A stretch of DNA of 64,000 nucleotides from Tetmemena sp. SeJ-2015 (GCA_027382625.1 JAJKFJ010022091.1:62001-126000); one strand, 5' to 3'. Shown: positions 28,350 to 40,965, numbered from the stretch's first letter. Notes: generated by a model from the sequence alone, not told the origin. Made by a program: numbers and translations.

Positions 28350-30570
28350 TCATATTTTAAGTACTATATCGTTCGCTGGGGTGTTTTTCTTATCAGTGAG
28401 TTTAAAGTCCTTCTTCTCCACGCTGTATATTAGATTCTCTTTACCAAAGAAGGCCATTGCTACTATGTACGACTTCTTGATCTTAGCAAAGCAGTTATCC
28501 TCAATCGTTCCACTTTAAGTTCTGAAATTATTGATCACTCCAGATCCCGAGGCACTGCTGAATTGAAGGTTTTTCATTTTCTCTAGAATATATAGATTCT
28601 GTCTCCTCATTTGCGCCCTTATTCTAGTGAAAATTACTGCTATTATCCAACAGCGAGAAGTCTCCTCATCTATCACAACTAGACACTCATGACCTTCGAA
28701 CTAAAATGGCACCAGCCGCAAGTGAGGTAAGTTGTCTTGCAAGAATAAACCGAATACCAGGTGCTTATAGGCTTCTGGTCGGTGCTCGATAAGTTCTAGC
28801 TTTTTTGTTTCCATCAAATCGAGATTATAGTTCTTCTGCTTGTGCTTAAAATCTCCCAGTCTAAAATACTGAAGCATCTGAGCTGAGGTTATTTTTAAGT
28901 TCAGCAAATGTAGGTAAGTCTTGTAAAATAAGCATGTTGTCTCAGGAGTAGAAACTGTAACTTTTTCGCTGCTTTGCCCAAATTAAAGCTGTAAGGGGTC
29001 TTCATGATTGAGCTAGCTTGATGAAGATGTTAAATAGCCTTGTTAGAGCAAAAGATTAGTCAAAACTGATGTTGTGTGAATCTACTCTAACTTAAGATTG
29101 GAATAGTAATCCAGAGCCTATTTTTAGTCAAGTAGTTCTATCATAAAATCTACTATTTCTTTTTCTCCCAAACAAGAAAGTCATAGTACCTTTAGAAAGG
29201 TGCTATTATTGCATTCAAATAAGAGTGGGGGTGCTTCTATTTCTTGATGATATAATCTTGAATCATTCCTTGGATAGATAGTGGATTAAAGACTTGCTAT
29301 TAGGAGTAAGATAATCCTTTGAAGAAAGAAAGTGTCTAATTAACAACTGATTGCTCTATTTTGCACTTTCTAAGCAGCAAATCTTCAGTTTCATGTTAAA
29401 ATAAATCCAAAAGAAGTGGGAGATGGAGAGTTTAATGCCATAACCAGGCTTGAGTCAATATCAAAGAGACATGTATGAGGAATGTCTGCTTGAATAAGAC
29501 CTTGTCAAAATTATGGTATGAACTTTCTCGCTAAAATTTAAGCTCTTTGGAAGGATTTATTGATAGTAATCCTAAGCCTCTTTCAAAAAATTGTTGTGAA
29601 GACCCTGAGATAAGATGAAATCATAATCATCTATAAGAATGAATACCTTTTTACCATTCTTCTCAAAGAGCCTATCGATGCATTATTCCATTATCCATTT
29701 TGGCGAATGCTTAACTTTTAAATCGTCCTTGAAAATCATGATATGCTAATCTTTAATCTCTGTGTTAAAATAATTTTCCATGTCATACTCAACTTGACTC
29801 ATTTGCTTGCAAGACTTAAGTATTTTTGGAAACTTCAAATAGATTACGGGATACTAATTCATGTATTAATCTCTCAACTTTTTGTTTATGCTCTATCCTA
29901 TACGCTTATCTTTGAATAGCTCCTCTGATTAGGCTTTAATATCTAAAAATCACCTTAGTATGCTCATATTCATACTCTTCCCCATACCTCTAGGCCTACT
30001 GTAAAGCTATACTCGTTTATTACTAGAGAGGACTTCATTTATCCACATTGTCTTATCTACATAGAACTCAGGATAGTTTTCTAGAAACTTTTGAAAATCC
30101 CATGTCCTTTGTATCTTATGCTTTTCTGGCTTAGCAGTTTTACTCTTTTTCTTTTTCTGTAGGGCCTCTTTGACACATGAAAACTGTGTCTCTGGATTTT
30201 GAAGCATTGTACCTCCAATAAGTCCCTCCTGTCAATAGTTTTCATCAGCAGCTGATAAGAGCATGGATGAAAACATTCCTCCCTTTCCAACGCCAATTGT
30301 AGTTAAGCAGCTTCCTTCTTTTCTTTTAGGCTGGCTGCCTTGAGCGATTGTAGTAGAGGTCTCTAAGCAAGACAGTTTCATCCTCTTGTATGGATTTGGC
30401 CTAATCATTTCTCTAAGGTTAGAAACAGCTTGAGGGTTATAGTCATCACCTGCCTCTGAATCGTTTGGGATTTCTCCATTCTTACCCCAGCCAAGCAGAG
30501 AAGTATTCGTGGGTCTCTTCTTCTTACCCCTTTTTCCTTTGGACTCTCCCAGGTTTTCAAGTCTTGGCAT
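28350..30570 (-). CDS. AAA-ATPase-like protein with possible PD-(D/E)XK-type C-terminus
   Basis: From ATG 30570 the N-terminal part is basic and disordered (KGKRGKKKRPTNTSLLGWGK). A frame change leads to WDFQKFLENYPEFYVDKTMW and NKRVQLYSRPRGMGKSMNMS. YVDKT plus RPRxxGKS is the signature of the AAA-ATPase-like domain (Pfam PF09820) found in bacteria and some protists. GKKVFILIDDYDF is the Walker B region. The C-terminal part (HRPEAYKHLVFGLFLQDNLP; IKKSYIVAMAFFGKENL) resembles the nuclease-like domain usually paired with it. TGA at 28350-28352. An in-frame TGA at 29950-29952 interrupts the ATPase domain just after the P-loop, and other breaks lie at about 29,000-29,480. It may need IES removal or be decayed. 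Confidence 0.65.
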
Positions 30571-30957
30571 AGACAACTTCTATGATAATTATTATGATTA
30601 TTACTCTTAAACTTATATAACTAAGATCGATTTAATAATCTATGGCTGCAGTTAAAATTCTAAAAATTAGCATTAAAATATAAACTACTTAACTTTTAAA
30701 ATTAAAATTCTTTCCTTTATAAATTTTAGATTAAAAAATTAATCCAAAAAATTAAGATCAAAAATATTTTTCATCAATTTATTTTTATAATTTCTTCTTC
30801 TATTTAAAATATTTTGAGTCTCAAAATAATTAAAAATAATTTGCGAGGGCACACCCCAAATCTTAAGTTTGAAACTGAGTAAGGAACTATTTTGCTGAAG
30901 GGTTTAAAAATTGATATTTATTATTATCGCTTGTAATTAAATTGCTTATTGAATAAA
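30571..30957. other. AT-rich spacer
   Basis: Runs of TTAAAATTAA-type sequence, no coding frame seen. Confidence 0.45.
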
Positions 30958-31370
30958 ATGGGAAAGAAGAAGCAGTTGATGATTTTCAAGGGGTCCCTTA
31001 AGACTCACTGGATTAAGTATGTCACCAACTTTAACATATATAATTCATTTATATTTTTTACATGCATGTGAATCCTACTCAGCCACTTGCCATAAGACAA
31101 GGCAACGAGTTCTTGAAGATGTTCACAGTCATAGACTCTAAGTTCTTGCAACCAGGTTTCGCTTTCAAGCATGAGTTCATGAGGAATCAGGGCTACTACG
31201 AACCCTCCTGCCTTCATCTCAAATTCGTAAATGGCTACGAACGCAAATATGACTTTGGAAACAACAATTTTGCTTCTATCAAGCCAGAGATCGACTACAT
31301 CAACGAGTTAGTGGAATTCGAGCGTTCTATGAATGGACAAGATGATGAGCTTGATGATGAAGTCGTATGA
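30958..31370 (+). CDS. Small protein, possibly mitochondrial ribosomal/complex I L51-S25-B8-like
   Basis: ATG 30958 reads MGKKKQLMIFKGSLKTHWIK. An 80-nt GT-AG intron (31017-31096) joins it to QGNEFLKMFTVIDSKFLQPG and FAFKHEFMRNQGYYEPSCLH. LKFVNGYERKYDFGNNNFAS and an acidic end (DDELDDEVV) follow, then TGA at 31368-31370. About 111 residues. The EPxxxLKFxNGYE arrangement recalls the small thioredoxin-fold L51/S25/CI-B8 family, but this is a weak impression. GC-rich codon choice suggests high expression. Confidence 0.7.
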
Positions 31371-31503
31371 TCAAGCACATAATTTAAAGTCAGAAGCAAT
31401 TCACAATTGAAGCAAAATTTAGACGCTGATTTCTTCAATTTTTAATACCACAAAGATTATTCACATCAACCATTTGGCAAATGTATTATAGAAGAAATAA
31501 TTA

Positions 31504-33887
31504 ATGGATTAGCTAAAGTAAAGGGAACAGCAGAGGAAGGAAGAGGCACTAGATATTTTGAAGTACTAACTTGGGTATTTTGTAGATATCTTTCTTGATG
31601 AAGGAGGCCTTGCTTGGGTGTATAAAGTCCACTAAAAACAAACATTTATGGCTATATTTTTACTAACCAGTTGAAAAATTCTAGAAGATTAAATACTTAG
31701 CTGTGAGAATAATTGATAAGCAGAAGTATTTGAAATGCATGGATCCAGTTTCTGGATAACTTATAGATAATTGGACAGAGGAGTATTTCATCAGAAAATT
31801 AAGCGAGGAGGTGCGCATACTAGGGGCTTAGAGACTTTGAAGTGCAAAAATATAATCGAGGCACCATTGGAGATAGTGAATACTTAAGATTTCTGGTTTA
31901 TCTTTCACAACTTTTACAACAGAGGCACCCTCTATTCACTTTTAAATGATAGAATACAAAAATAGTAGTCTTCATTCGAGCAAATTAAGTGACCAAACTA
32001 AATTAGATAAAGAAGATTGGCCTTTCAAATATTTTTCTTTAATATTTTAAAGAAGATAGATTCCAATCTTTAATGAGTGAAACTGAGATAAGACACATTT
32101 TAGCCTAGTTGGTCGAAGCTTTAGAAAAGATTCACTCCTCCAATATAGTCCATTCCGATTTCAAAGCTCAAAATATTTTACTTCACTTTGATGAAGATGG
32201 TTCGAATTAAAACTAGCAAGAAGATAGTCTACTTAACTATAGAGATAGTTCTTGCTGATTTTGGGTTTGCAGCTTAGCTTAGAAAAGAAAGTTAGTATAT
32301 CTCTCCATAACAAGGTGGGTCGAGGTTTTACTATTCACTTTTATTATAAAAATAACTGCAGTTTTTTATATCACCTGAGTAATTAATCCAAGAGTCGCCT
32401 TCGATAAGTAAGGCAACTGATATATGGGCTCTAGGAGTGCTAACTTACATGATGGTATTTGGGAGATACCCATTTCTAAACTAAATATTGAGAAGCTACT
32501 TCCCCTCCCTCAGCTAAGATGCCTTGGATTCAAGACTAAATGCTGAAAAGCTAAATAACATAGACATTTCAAGGTTCATTGAAGGGTTCAAAGAGGTCAT
32601 GTCGCAAAAAGAACTATCTATTCATTAATTTAAATAAAGAACTCTAATTGATCTGAAGTAGAGGGCATACAGTTTAATTTTATAGTTAAAATTTTTTGCC
32701 ACAAGTTAGAGGAGATTCTAATTTTGAGGAAGATAGGAATGAGAGAAGATTAGACTTGAATAAAAGGTCCTCTGACGTTACCTCTTTCTAAACATAGCAG
32801 CTGACTCTAGTTGATCATCACAAGCATGCTGGTTCTTTCAAGGACCTAAGAACCTCTAGCTCCTCAGGCAGCTTTCCTCACTTAAAAGTTGAAGCAGATA
32901 GGCAGAATGAAGATAGTAGACTAGATCTGAGACAATTTAGGTCAAGCAGCAGTGCTGCAAATGAAAAATTGAAGATGAGTGATCATCCCAAGAAGCTATC
33001 AAGCTTTCACCAAAAAGCTCTCAAAAATTTAGAGAAAGCACATAGAGATACTCACTAAGAGAGCTTCGACGATAACCAAAGCTAAATTTATTATAATTAG
33101 TGATAGAGAAAACATAATTTAAGCTTTGAAGAGAAAATTGCAAGTAAAGGGAAATAAGGCGAGATCCAAGCATAATCAAGGACTTTTAATGAGAGTTCAA
33201 AGACACCGCCATCATTAGGTCCTTCAAGCAATAGGGCATTGTAGCTGAAGAGTAAGTTGAAACAGAGAAAGTCAACTTTCGATGAGAACGAAGAGGCCGA
33301 AAGTTAATTAGGTTTGGGTCTAGAAAAGATTCAATCTAACTAAAGCGCTTAATAAGCAATAACCAATCTTTTATAACCAAAGTCATCAATACAAGAGCTA
33401 GATTTTGAAGGCTTATCAAGAGGTTCATTCACATAAGCAGAAAATACATCCAAAATTATGATAATAAAGAATAGATAAGGGAGGACAATCCTCTTTCAAT
33501 TTAAGACAATTTATAGAATAAAGAAAATTCATACGAGATCTAGATTACAAATGCAGAAAACTTAGAAGCCTAGTCTCTTAATGAGGAAGAGCATTAATCT
33601 TTAATTAAGTGATTGATAAGTCTTCTATTTAAATATAATCTAGTTAGATGACTTAATAAACAAAATGCGATAAAATAGAAGATGGAATTTCATTAGATTT
33701 GCTAAACTTCATGGACAAATGTTTTAAATGGGAGATGGACAAAAGAGCCTCAGCCCTTGAGCTTTTGTATCATCCATTTATACAGATGAAAAATATTACA
33801 AATAGGTCCTAAAAATGTTTTAATGATGCAAGATTGGTGATTAATTTCGAGTGTGAAAGTGATTTTACTCATTTAATTACTGAATGA
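31504..33887 (+). CDS. Ser/Thr protein kinase with long Q/S-rich segment
   Basis: ATG 31504 begins MDQLKQREQQRKEEALDILK then YQLGYFVDIFLDEGGLAWVY, the glycine loop. The beta-3 segment reads KYLAVRIIDKQKY, with Arg where the catalytic Lys is usual. A micro-IES (pointer TAG) joins SEEVRILE to TLKCKNIIEAPLEIV. The catalytic loop IVHSDFKAQNILL keeps D, K and N but has S for R of HRD; ADFGFAAQ and the APE-region FFISPEQL are intact, then SKATDIWALGVLTYMMVFGR. After about 32,640 comes a 1-kb Ser/Gln-rich region. A C-lobe-like end (LLNFMDKCFKWEMDKRASAL then ELLYHPFIQMKN) appears only at 33,690-33,800, before TGA 33885-33887. Either the domain has a large insert or MDS order is permuted. Confidence 0.8.
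31821..31831 (+). other. Micro-IES, pointer TAG
   Basis: TAG at 31821-31823 and 31829-31831. Removing 8 nt joins LSEEVRIL to ETLKCKNIIEA, as expected for kinase subdomains III-IV. Confidence 0.65.
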
Positions 33888-34106
33888 AGATATCTTTGAA
33901 TTATTAGGGTTTAAATTTTGCAAATTTAAGATGAAAATTAGTTCTAATAATAATCTAAACAAATTGAATAATTATAAACTGATAGATTAGGATATACCAA
34001 CAAATATTTAGTTCTTATAGTGTTACAAGATGATCAATTTAGTATAAATTCATAGGCTTCTGTGCACATTTTAGACTCATTTTGTTATTATAATTTTAAT
34101 TTGTAG

Positions 34107-35895
34107 TCAGCTATAACTCATTTTGAATTTGGCTACGAGACCTATAATATATGTGAGTTATAATAAGTTTAAGTTACCTATAATGGCTACACCGCCAAGA
34201 GCTATACTTCCAAAAATAGTTTTATTTCTAAATTGATTGGTGGATTGGTTGGAGTACTTCTCCTTCTTGCTATTTAGTATCTTTGCATAGTCCACTGACT
34301 TCACCTTATCTGTCACCTCTATCAAACGATCCCATATCACAATATACAAATATACAAAAGTTAATCACATCTATAGCATTCATACTTATAATTTAAATCT
34401 TGTTTGGTTTTTACTTACAATTAATGAGTTTAAAGAGACGCCCGAAGTCTGAATGCTAGTCACTGAACGCATCGCAAAAACCGTAAGAATAAATTAATCT
34501 GCTTAAATTCATAAATATTATTCCTTTATTTTAAGTATACAGATTAAAATAAGCTATTCTAATTTAAAATGTCATTCTTAATAAGAGAAATATAACTATT
34601 TAAGTTAAAAGAATAATCTCTTCCATATCTGATTTTGGTTTTGCCATTGACCTTAACTTCAATTTTATCAACCGGATTAACGATTGAAAAGGGAGGGCAA
34701 TATTCTCAACAACATAATAATGAATAAATCATAAAATGCGTATTAATTATCAATAGTGAGTGGACGCAGAGCTATGGTTGTTGTGTGACTTGGTGTTTAG
34801 AAGCATTTCACTGACGACATCTGCGAGCTGGTACTTCTCATTAATAAATTTACCTCTGTACTTCTCAGAGATGAAATCTATGCACTCCAAAAATTCAATG
34901 CCTTTGTCGCTAGCTGAGAGGGATATATCATCTTTCATTGCTCTCAACTCATCAGGTTTGAAGCTATCTCCTTTTGCAATCATTTACGAAAAATTAGTTT
35001 TTCAAATTGATGATAGCTTAAGTGAATTTAATAACAATTTGAATTTATTCTAAAATATTGGTTACTTAAAATATAAATTTAATCAATTTTATTTAAGTTA
35101 TTTTTATATTTTTAAAGCAATGACAGGTAGGATGTTGACAAATTTTTTGAGCTGTAGCAAAATCTTGAAGTCTATGTTGTTAGTGTGATGACCATTAAAA
35201 AAGAATAAGAGCAAGTGCACTCTATTCAAATACTTTAGTAGCAAACTTAAAATTTCATTTTTCTAATAAGAAGTCGAATTTAAATGAGATGAATTGTCCT
35301 TAATCTTTCTCATTTCTTTGAGTCTTTCAGTAGCGTTCTCATATTTCTACTCAATCCTCTCCTTCTCATCGTGATACTCCACCAACTATAATTCACAATT
35401 AAAGCATAAAATATTACTTACCTATCTCTGAATGTACTTCTGGATGTACTTCCTCCATGAGTCAATATCTAGCTCCTCTCCATAGCCCACTGAATCTATC
35501 AACTTCAGTCGCTTTCCTTTCAAACTTCCATCTACTCTTTATCAAGATGTGCTCTTCAAAGTCCTTAGTTTACTTCCATTTTAGGCCGTAGCGTTGACGT
35601 GGATCTGTCGCGGGTGCCTTCTTCAAGGCTATTTAATTGTTAGTCATTTGAAATATTTAAATAGTGAATTTATGAATTGATTTGAGAAGAGTTTGATTAT
35701 GTTTTGATATTCTGTTATTAGATGGATTTACTCTTACTCTTTTCTTTGCTCAATACTTCATAAGCTTTCTTATCGAATTTCAGAAAATAAATATTTCTGA
35801 AGGAAGACCTCAAGGAAAGTTGTTTTTCCAACTGCCGCTGGCCCACATATCATTATATTTAGCTAGTCTTGCTAGGGCGCTTCACTCTTAAACAT
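34107..35895 (-). CDS. Septin-like GTPase with C-terminal hydrophobic segment
   Basis: Septins are filament-forming GTPases. From ATG 35895 the frame reads LNIMICGPAAVGKTTFLE (P-loop G-x4-GKT). IES removal (pointer CCTTGA) leads through a Thr-rich switch region, partly unresolved, to KGKRLKLIDSVGYGEELDID (G3, DSVGYG). An intron follows KYIQRQ, then KFVNILPVIA, and an IES (pointer ATTGC) joins it to KGDSFKPDEL, matching the septin G4 AKxD region with G for A. PPFSIVNPVDKIEVKVNGK and SDFGRLFKLIN match the septin unique element pattern PFAIVGS...VNGK...DFxxLRxxLI. The C-terminus carries IFGSIALGGVAIIGNLNLL, a possible membrane anchor. Tetrahymena septins are reported to be mitochondrial and membrane-associated, consistent with this. 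TGA at 34107-34109. Confidence 0.8.
34976..35121 (-). other. IES of 136 nt, pointer ATTGC
   Basis: ATTGC (GCAAT on the plus strand) at 34976-34980 and 35117-35121. Removal joins FVNILPVIA to KGDSFKPDELR, restoring the septin G4 region. Confidence 0.88.
35623..35815 (-). other. IES, pointer CCTTGA
   Basis: CCTTGA (TCAAGG on the plus strand) at 35623-35628 and 35810-35815. Removing 187 nt joins VGKTTFLE to EGTRDRSTSTLRPKMEV. A frame change remains downstream, so this is less certain. Confidence 0.6.
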
Positions 35896-35974
35896 ATTAT
35901 AAAATGTTGCTCTTAATGATCTCTAAATAAAATTACACAACTTATTACTATCTTACTTAATGCTTGCTGTTTTA

Positions 35975-38790
35975 TCAACTTCTATTCCTGTCTATTTTTA
36001 TAAATATTCTAAAATATTTTTCAATTTAAGTATTGAATTAAATGTCTTTGATTCCACATGTTGATATCCTATCTTTCATGTGCATTAGACTGGTTTAATT
36101 GTGATGCATCTCCTCCAGTGAGGAACTCTCTGAGTCTTCATCATAACCGTCCTTCATTTTCTAGTTAAAGTGCAGTTGAGCTTGCTAGCTTATGTGATCG
36201 TTGGAAAGCAGATCTTTCTCAGCTTGACAAATATTTCTATTCCCATATACAAATTTAAAACTAAAAATAACTAATCCATTTATATAAACTCATCAAATAA
36301 TCATATAAATTAATGCTTACTTAAGTGATTGGACAATTTTGATGAATTTGAAACCAAGAATTAAAAATATATTTAGTTAATATCAATAGGCATTCTGAAA
36401 TCATCCTGTTGCTGATACTAATTGAAATTATTGTGGTGCTAAAATTACTAAGCTTCTCTTTTGCTCTCCTCTTTCTTGATACTCATTTGATGGTTCAAAT
36501 TTTATTTACACTGCTCTGTACCCTTAAATTGAGTATCATTATCTTGATTTCCTTTTAGGTTGCATTCTCCATTATTAAAATCTTCAAGATAATTAATAAT
36601 TAATTTAAATCGCGATTTAATTTAAATCATCATCTTAGGCAGTCATTGGTCTAGAGCCAATATTAATTATGTCTGCGATTTTCAATTTGTCCATCTGTTT
36701 TCAGTCTAGAAGATTCAAAGCTAGGTTGCTCCAGAGAATCCTAGGAACCATTTTGAAAATAATAATTAAATTAAGTGAAATAATTTTTATAGAAGATCAA
36801 ATCTCTTTCCTCAACTTCCATTCCATACAAAGAGTGCTTTTTGTTGTCCTAAAATTCATACCTATGAGAACCAACTTATTAAGTACTTCTCACATCCTAC
36901 TGCTTCATAGTTTAAGTATGTGGAGGATACAATATAGCTAAAGCAAAAATCAATTATTAGATAGTGATTTCTAGAAAGATGGGCTTGGTGTCTCGACCCT
37001 CTAGTTTTGAATTAACCAGGTAAGATATCCTCATTTAAGATCAACTTTTTGTAACCTAGGTCACTCTCTCTATCTGTATAGCAAGCCTACTTGTCATAGG
37101 CATGGTGCTATGAAGGCATCTACCCTTTTACAGAATTTACAGTCAAAATAGAATTCACGATATAAAATTTCCTTCCACCATTTATCTATTGCTGTTTGAA
37201 TCCTGATCCATTAAGAAATTGAGAGTCTGATTTTTTGCTGAGCGATATGTATGTAAAAATAAAAGTTTTCGATTCTTGTCAACAATCATATCTTCTTCAT
37301 CAGTGACAATGCCCTTAATGAAACGATTTTTGAAGGATTGGGGCTGTTCGATGGTGGATGTGACATCCTCTGAGTTTACCCGATCTCTCCTGGATCTTTT
37401 TGGAGTTTGGTGAAACTCCATCTTCTTCACCTTCAAGCTGCTTCTAGAAGAATTTCTTGTTGTTTGAAGATTTGAGCCTGCTTAACTTGGACCTTGCAGG
37501 AAGCTTGTCGTATTTTGAGCTAATGAAGTTTTTATATTCATTTCTATACTAAATGATAAAGTGGACTGTGGAATTAGGGGACTCTTATACGCAGCTGAAC
37601 TCACATTATTTGGAAAAGGATCTACAGACAATTGTGGAGCTCTTAGTTTTGCACATTATTAAAGTCTTCTACTGATTAAGAATCTTCATCAATTATAATC
37701 ATAGAAATATGTGAGATCTTCATAATGATGCTTATCTTGAGGAATCAAATTTTGGAAAAGATTTCTGAATGAATTCTGATTCACTTGTTGCTTCTCATTA
37801 GCGTTTTAAAGTTTGAATAAATTTTATAATGTTTTCAGGTTCCTCCTCTGAGCTTCCTAATTTGCCTAGCTGTAAATACTCCGAGCTTTCCTTGACTGGA
37901 GACTAGTTTTGGAAAAACTAACTATCAGAATTGCTAGGCTCTTTTGAGTATTTCTAATCGAATTCCTCCTCTCTAATAGTTTCCATTAGATTTTAAAAGC
38001 CCTAATTATTTAAATATTCTTCCTTAAAAGAGCTCTGCTTTTTGGATCCTAGAGAGTTTCTCTTTTTCTTTGGAAGACTTGTAAAATTAAAACAAAAAAT
38101 GGTATTTAAAATCATACTTTTGACACTTTCTTTGAGCTTAGAAATATCCCCCAATGAATTTATTCCGCCTAAGAGGTCTCTACCCAAGCATATTCCTTTG
38201 AAATCTGGCTTCTCTGTCTCTACAATTGTATCAAGCACTCCGCTATGATGATGTACTTTGGAAGTTTTTTCCTAGAGAGACTTCTCTCTCAACTTACTAC
38301 TCTGAAATGTTTACTATTTCTTGCTCTATTCTTAAGTGATGTAATCAGGGAATGGAACTGGCCCTTAAGAAGAGAGCCTCCTCTGCTTAATCTAATCTCT
38401 CTCTTCGAGGTTCTTCTGTTGAATTCTTCTTGACTGATCTCGAATTGGATTATAGTCCTCGTATATCAAATTATGAGCATTTATGTTCTACTAGACTGTT
38501 TGCTGATTTAGAAATCCCATAGACCTTCCTTCTTCTCCATTTCCTTTGAACTACTCGAATATTGTTGATTCTCTACTTGAATTTGTAAAGATTTGGGATT
38601 AGTGAGGACCAGAATAGTCTTGAAAAAGCTGGTTTTGACTAGCTCTCTCATAGATCAGATTGTCCTCACATTAATTATTCCTGGCAACTGGTGGAACCTA
38701 ACTCAACATAGAATCCATCATCAGTGACGTGCAAGGCTCTATTTACTCCTCACTCAGAAGCAAAGATTCCTCCAGTTTCAAAGACTGCAT
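35975..38790 (-). CDS. Long Q/S-rich protein, unrecognised
   Basis: ATG 38790 opens MQSLKLEESLLLSEEQIEPC and the frame is free of TGA for about 260 codons (for example YNPIRDQSRRIQQKNLEERD; TEKPDFKGICLGRDLLGG). An AT-rich stretch near 38,080-38,120 with AAGT at both ends is a probable IES. Downstream, coding continues in segments: KRSRRDRVNSEDVTSTIEQP near 37,350, HRYEFQDNKKHSLYGMEVEE near 36,850, CNLKGNQDNDTQFKGTEQCK near 36,540, and KMKDGYDEDSESSSLEEMHH near 36,110, to TGA 35975-35977. The breaks between these were not all resolved. No domain was recognised; continuity as one gene is inferred from strand and composition. Confidence 0.6.
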
Positions 38791-39437
38791 ACTATAACCA
38801 AATTTATAATAACATTATGATTCATTATATCTTTTTTTTTAATTTAAGTAACTGTTTAAGTTTAAGGTAAGAAGCAAACTCACCTGTTTTAGTGAAAAAT
38901 TTCCATGATTTAAACTTAAAATCTATAATACGCACTCACTCGCCTCTCTTACTCACTTATTTTAATTAATTAAACTATATATCCATGCTCCAGGCACTAG
39001 ATTTATTTCAGGTAACTTATTCTTCTATATTATTCTAATTTCCTAATCATATTATAGCTTAGTACTCAAATCGAAATATAATAAGAAAAAGCAGAGTGAA
39101 AAATTAAAATGCTTAATCCATTTCTATGCTTACAGTATAAACTCTTGTCAAATGAAAATTTCTTCTTCAATTTAGCAAATATAAATAATGTATTTACTAG
39201 TTTATCAATTGATCGTCTCTAGTTACTGAGATTAGCTATTTTAACTTTCATCTTCAAAATTTACAAAGATAGTTAAATATAAAATTCATTGAGTATTTTG
39301 TTTTTATTTAAGTTAAGAGCTAGCGTGTTAAAATTCATGGTCCATTTTAATAGTGTGAATGTAACTTTTGTGGAAGCTCTTTTTACTCTTACATTAATTT
39401 GCTATATTAGAGAGTGACTGTGGTAATTGGTGAACTT
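38791..39437. other. AT-rich spacer
   Basis: No coding frame of the usual kind on either strand between the two minus-strand genes. Confidence 0.45.
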
Positions 39438-40045
39438 TCAGCGTCTCAACTACCCAAACACTCTCTTTATTATATAGAGTTGTTCATCTATATCTTTATT
39501 AGAAGAGTCTTGCTCCTCATTTTGCATTCACAGTTTATGATATACGCTCTCAGTGTTGCTCTCATAGGCAGATGATGATGAGGAATCACTTGTATCTTCC
39601 TAGTCAAAAAGCATCTTCTCAGTAATGAACTATGAATTCGTCTCGTACTTGTTTCTTCTCTGTCTCTCCTTCTTTCCCTTTACAATTCTTTTTCTTTATC
39701 AATAAAATAATAACAATTCAAGCAATAATTTTAAGATTTAAATTTAATTAATTTAATAAGATTCTTTTGACTTGTTTTTTGACTTTTCGGGAGGTGCGCC
39801 TGACAAACTTCCTCATTTCAGCATATTTGATGAATTTAGTGGCGCTGGAAGAGTACGTCAGAATGGCGCTCATTTAATTTTTTCTTTCTTTTTTAATCAT
39901 AAAGAAAAGCAATTGGGCATAGGCCCCAAATATCCAGTTTTAAATGATGACTGAGTTGTCCAATTGGGAATTCTTCTCTTCTTCTTCGTCATGCAAAACG
40001 TAGTAGAACTATTCGTAGTCAGACTCATTCACTGTTTTGTTTCAT
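39438..40045 (-). CDS. Small acidic protein, unrecognised
   Basis: From ATG 40045 a short frame reads SDYEQFYYVLHDEEEEKNSQ. After an AT-rich break (about 39,930-39,720) it continues GKEGETEKKQVRDEFIVH and FDQEDTSDSSSSSAYESNTE, ending near TGA 39438-39440 (KRVFGQLRR). A 1-nt micro-IES with pointer AAA at the N-terminus and two further frame changes are needed. No family was recognised. It could be two separate segments rather than one gene. Confidence 0.4.
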
Positions 40046-40965
40046 TATAAAATACACTAATTCCTTATTCAAATATTTATGCGAATAAGTGGATCAAATA
40101 AAGAGCGTAAATAAAAAATCTAAATAATTTTCAAAATTAATAAAGCAATAATGAAGGTTTTCTATTTTATTTATGCTTAAGATCATTTAATATTTTGATT
40201 ATGTTTAGTAGAGTGGAGTGAAGATTAGTTTAAGGGAGAACTCTTCGATTCTAAGAAAGACATATTTGAATAGTCTCTAATATAAATAAAGCAATATAAT
40301 TTAATGAATTAGTCGAGAGTGTGATTTCGGAAATCAAATTAAGTAATTATTATAACTTTATAAACGAATAATAAATTAATTTATAATTGATTATGCATTA
40401 TTGTAGTTTACTATGAGATAGTAATATTATTGTTTTAATAGAAATAAAAATATATTGAGCTTTCCTCTTAAGACTTTCATTACTTGTTATTTTAAAAAAT
40501 TAATTCGAAATATAAAAAGAAACAATAAAATATCTTCATAAAAATATATCTTTAATTATTTTAACATAACTGTGGCTCAAAATTGGATTAAAAACTTTTC
40601 AAACGGATGTTTTTCATTCTCAAATTTAAAGTTACATTATTTTATTATACAATTTATAAAAAAAATATTTAAATTAAAATCTGAAATTACTAAATATTAT
40701 AACTTTACAGAAATAATAATTTACAAGCATCTTGCTTATTATAAATGCTATTAATTTACTTGTCTTATAGTAGCGCATTTAATTAGAACTATTTCAGATA
40801 ATTATATGAGATATAGTTCTATTTTAAGGGTCGTAATTTGAAGCGAAAGTTAAACCCTCATCTAATCTCGTCTATTCATTATAATTATTATCACCCATTT
40901 ACAATTTTTTAATAATAAAACTTGAATAAAGTTGTTTGGAATAATTTGTAAAAGCAATCACAAAC
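40046..40965. other. AT-rich non-coding DNA
   Basis: About 920 bases with oligo-A/T and no coding composition. Lys/Ile/Asn-rich frames here are AT artefacts. Confidence 0.5.

Noticed and set aside
33590..33720. TTCATTA shared at about 32,625 and 33,690 as the pointer joining the two kinase C-lobe parts
   Set aside because: Joining there puts the downstream C-lobe segment in the wrong frame, so it is not good evidence for scrambling of the kinase.
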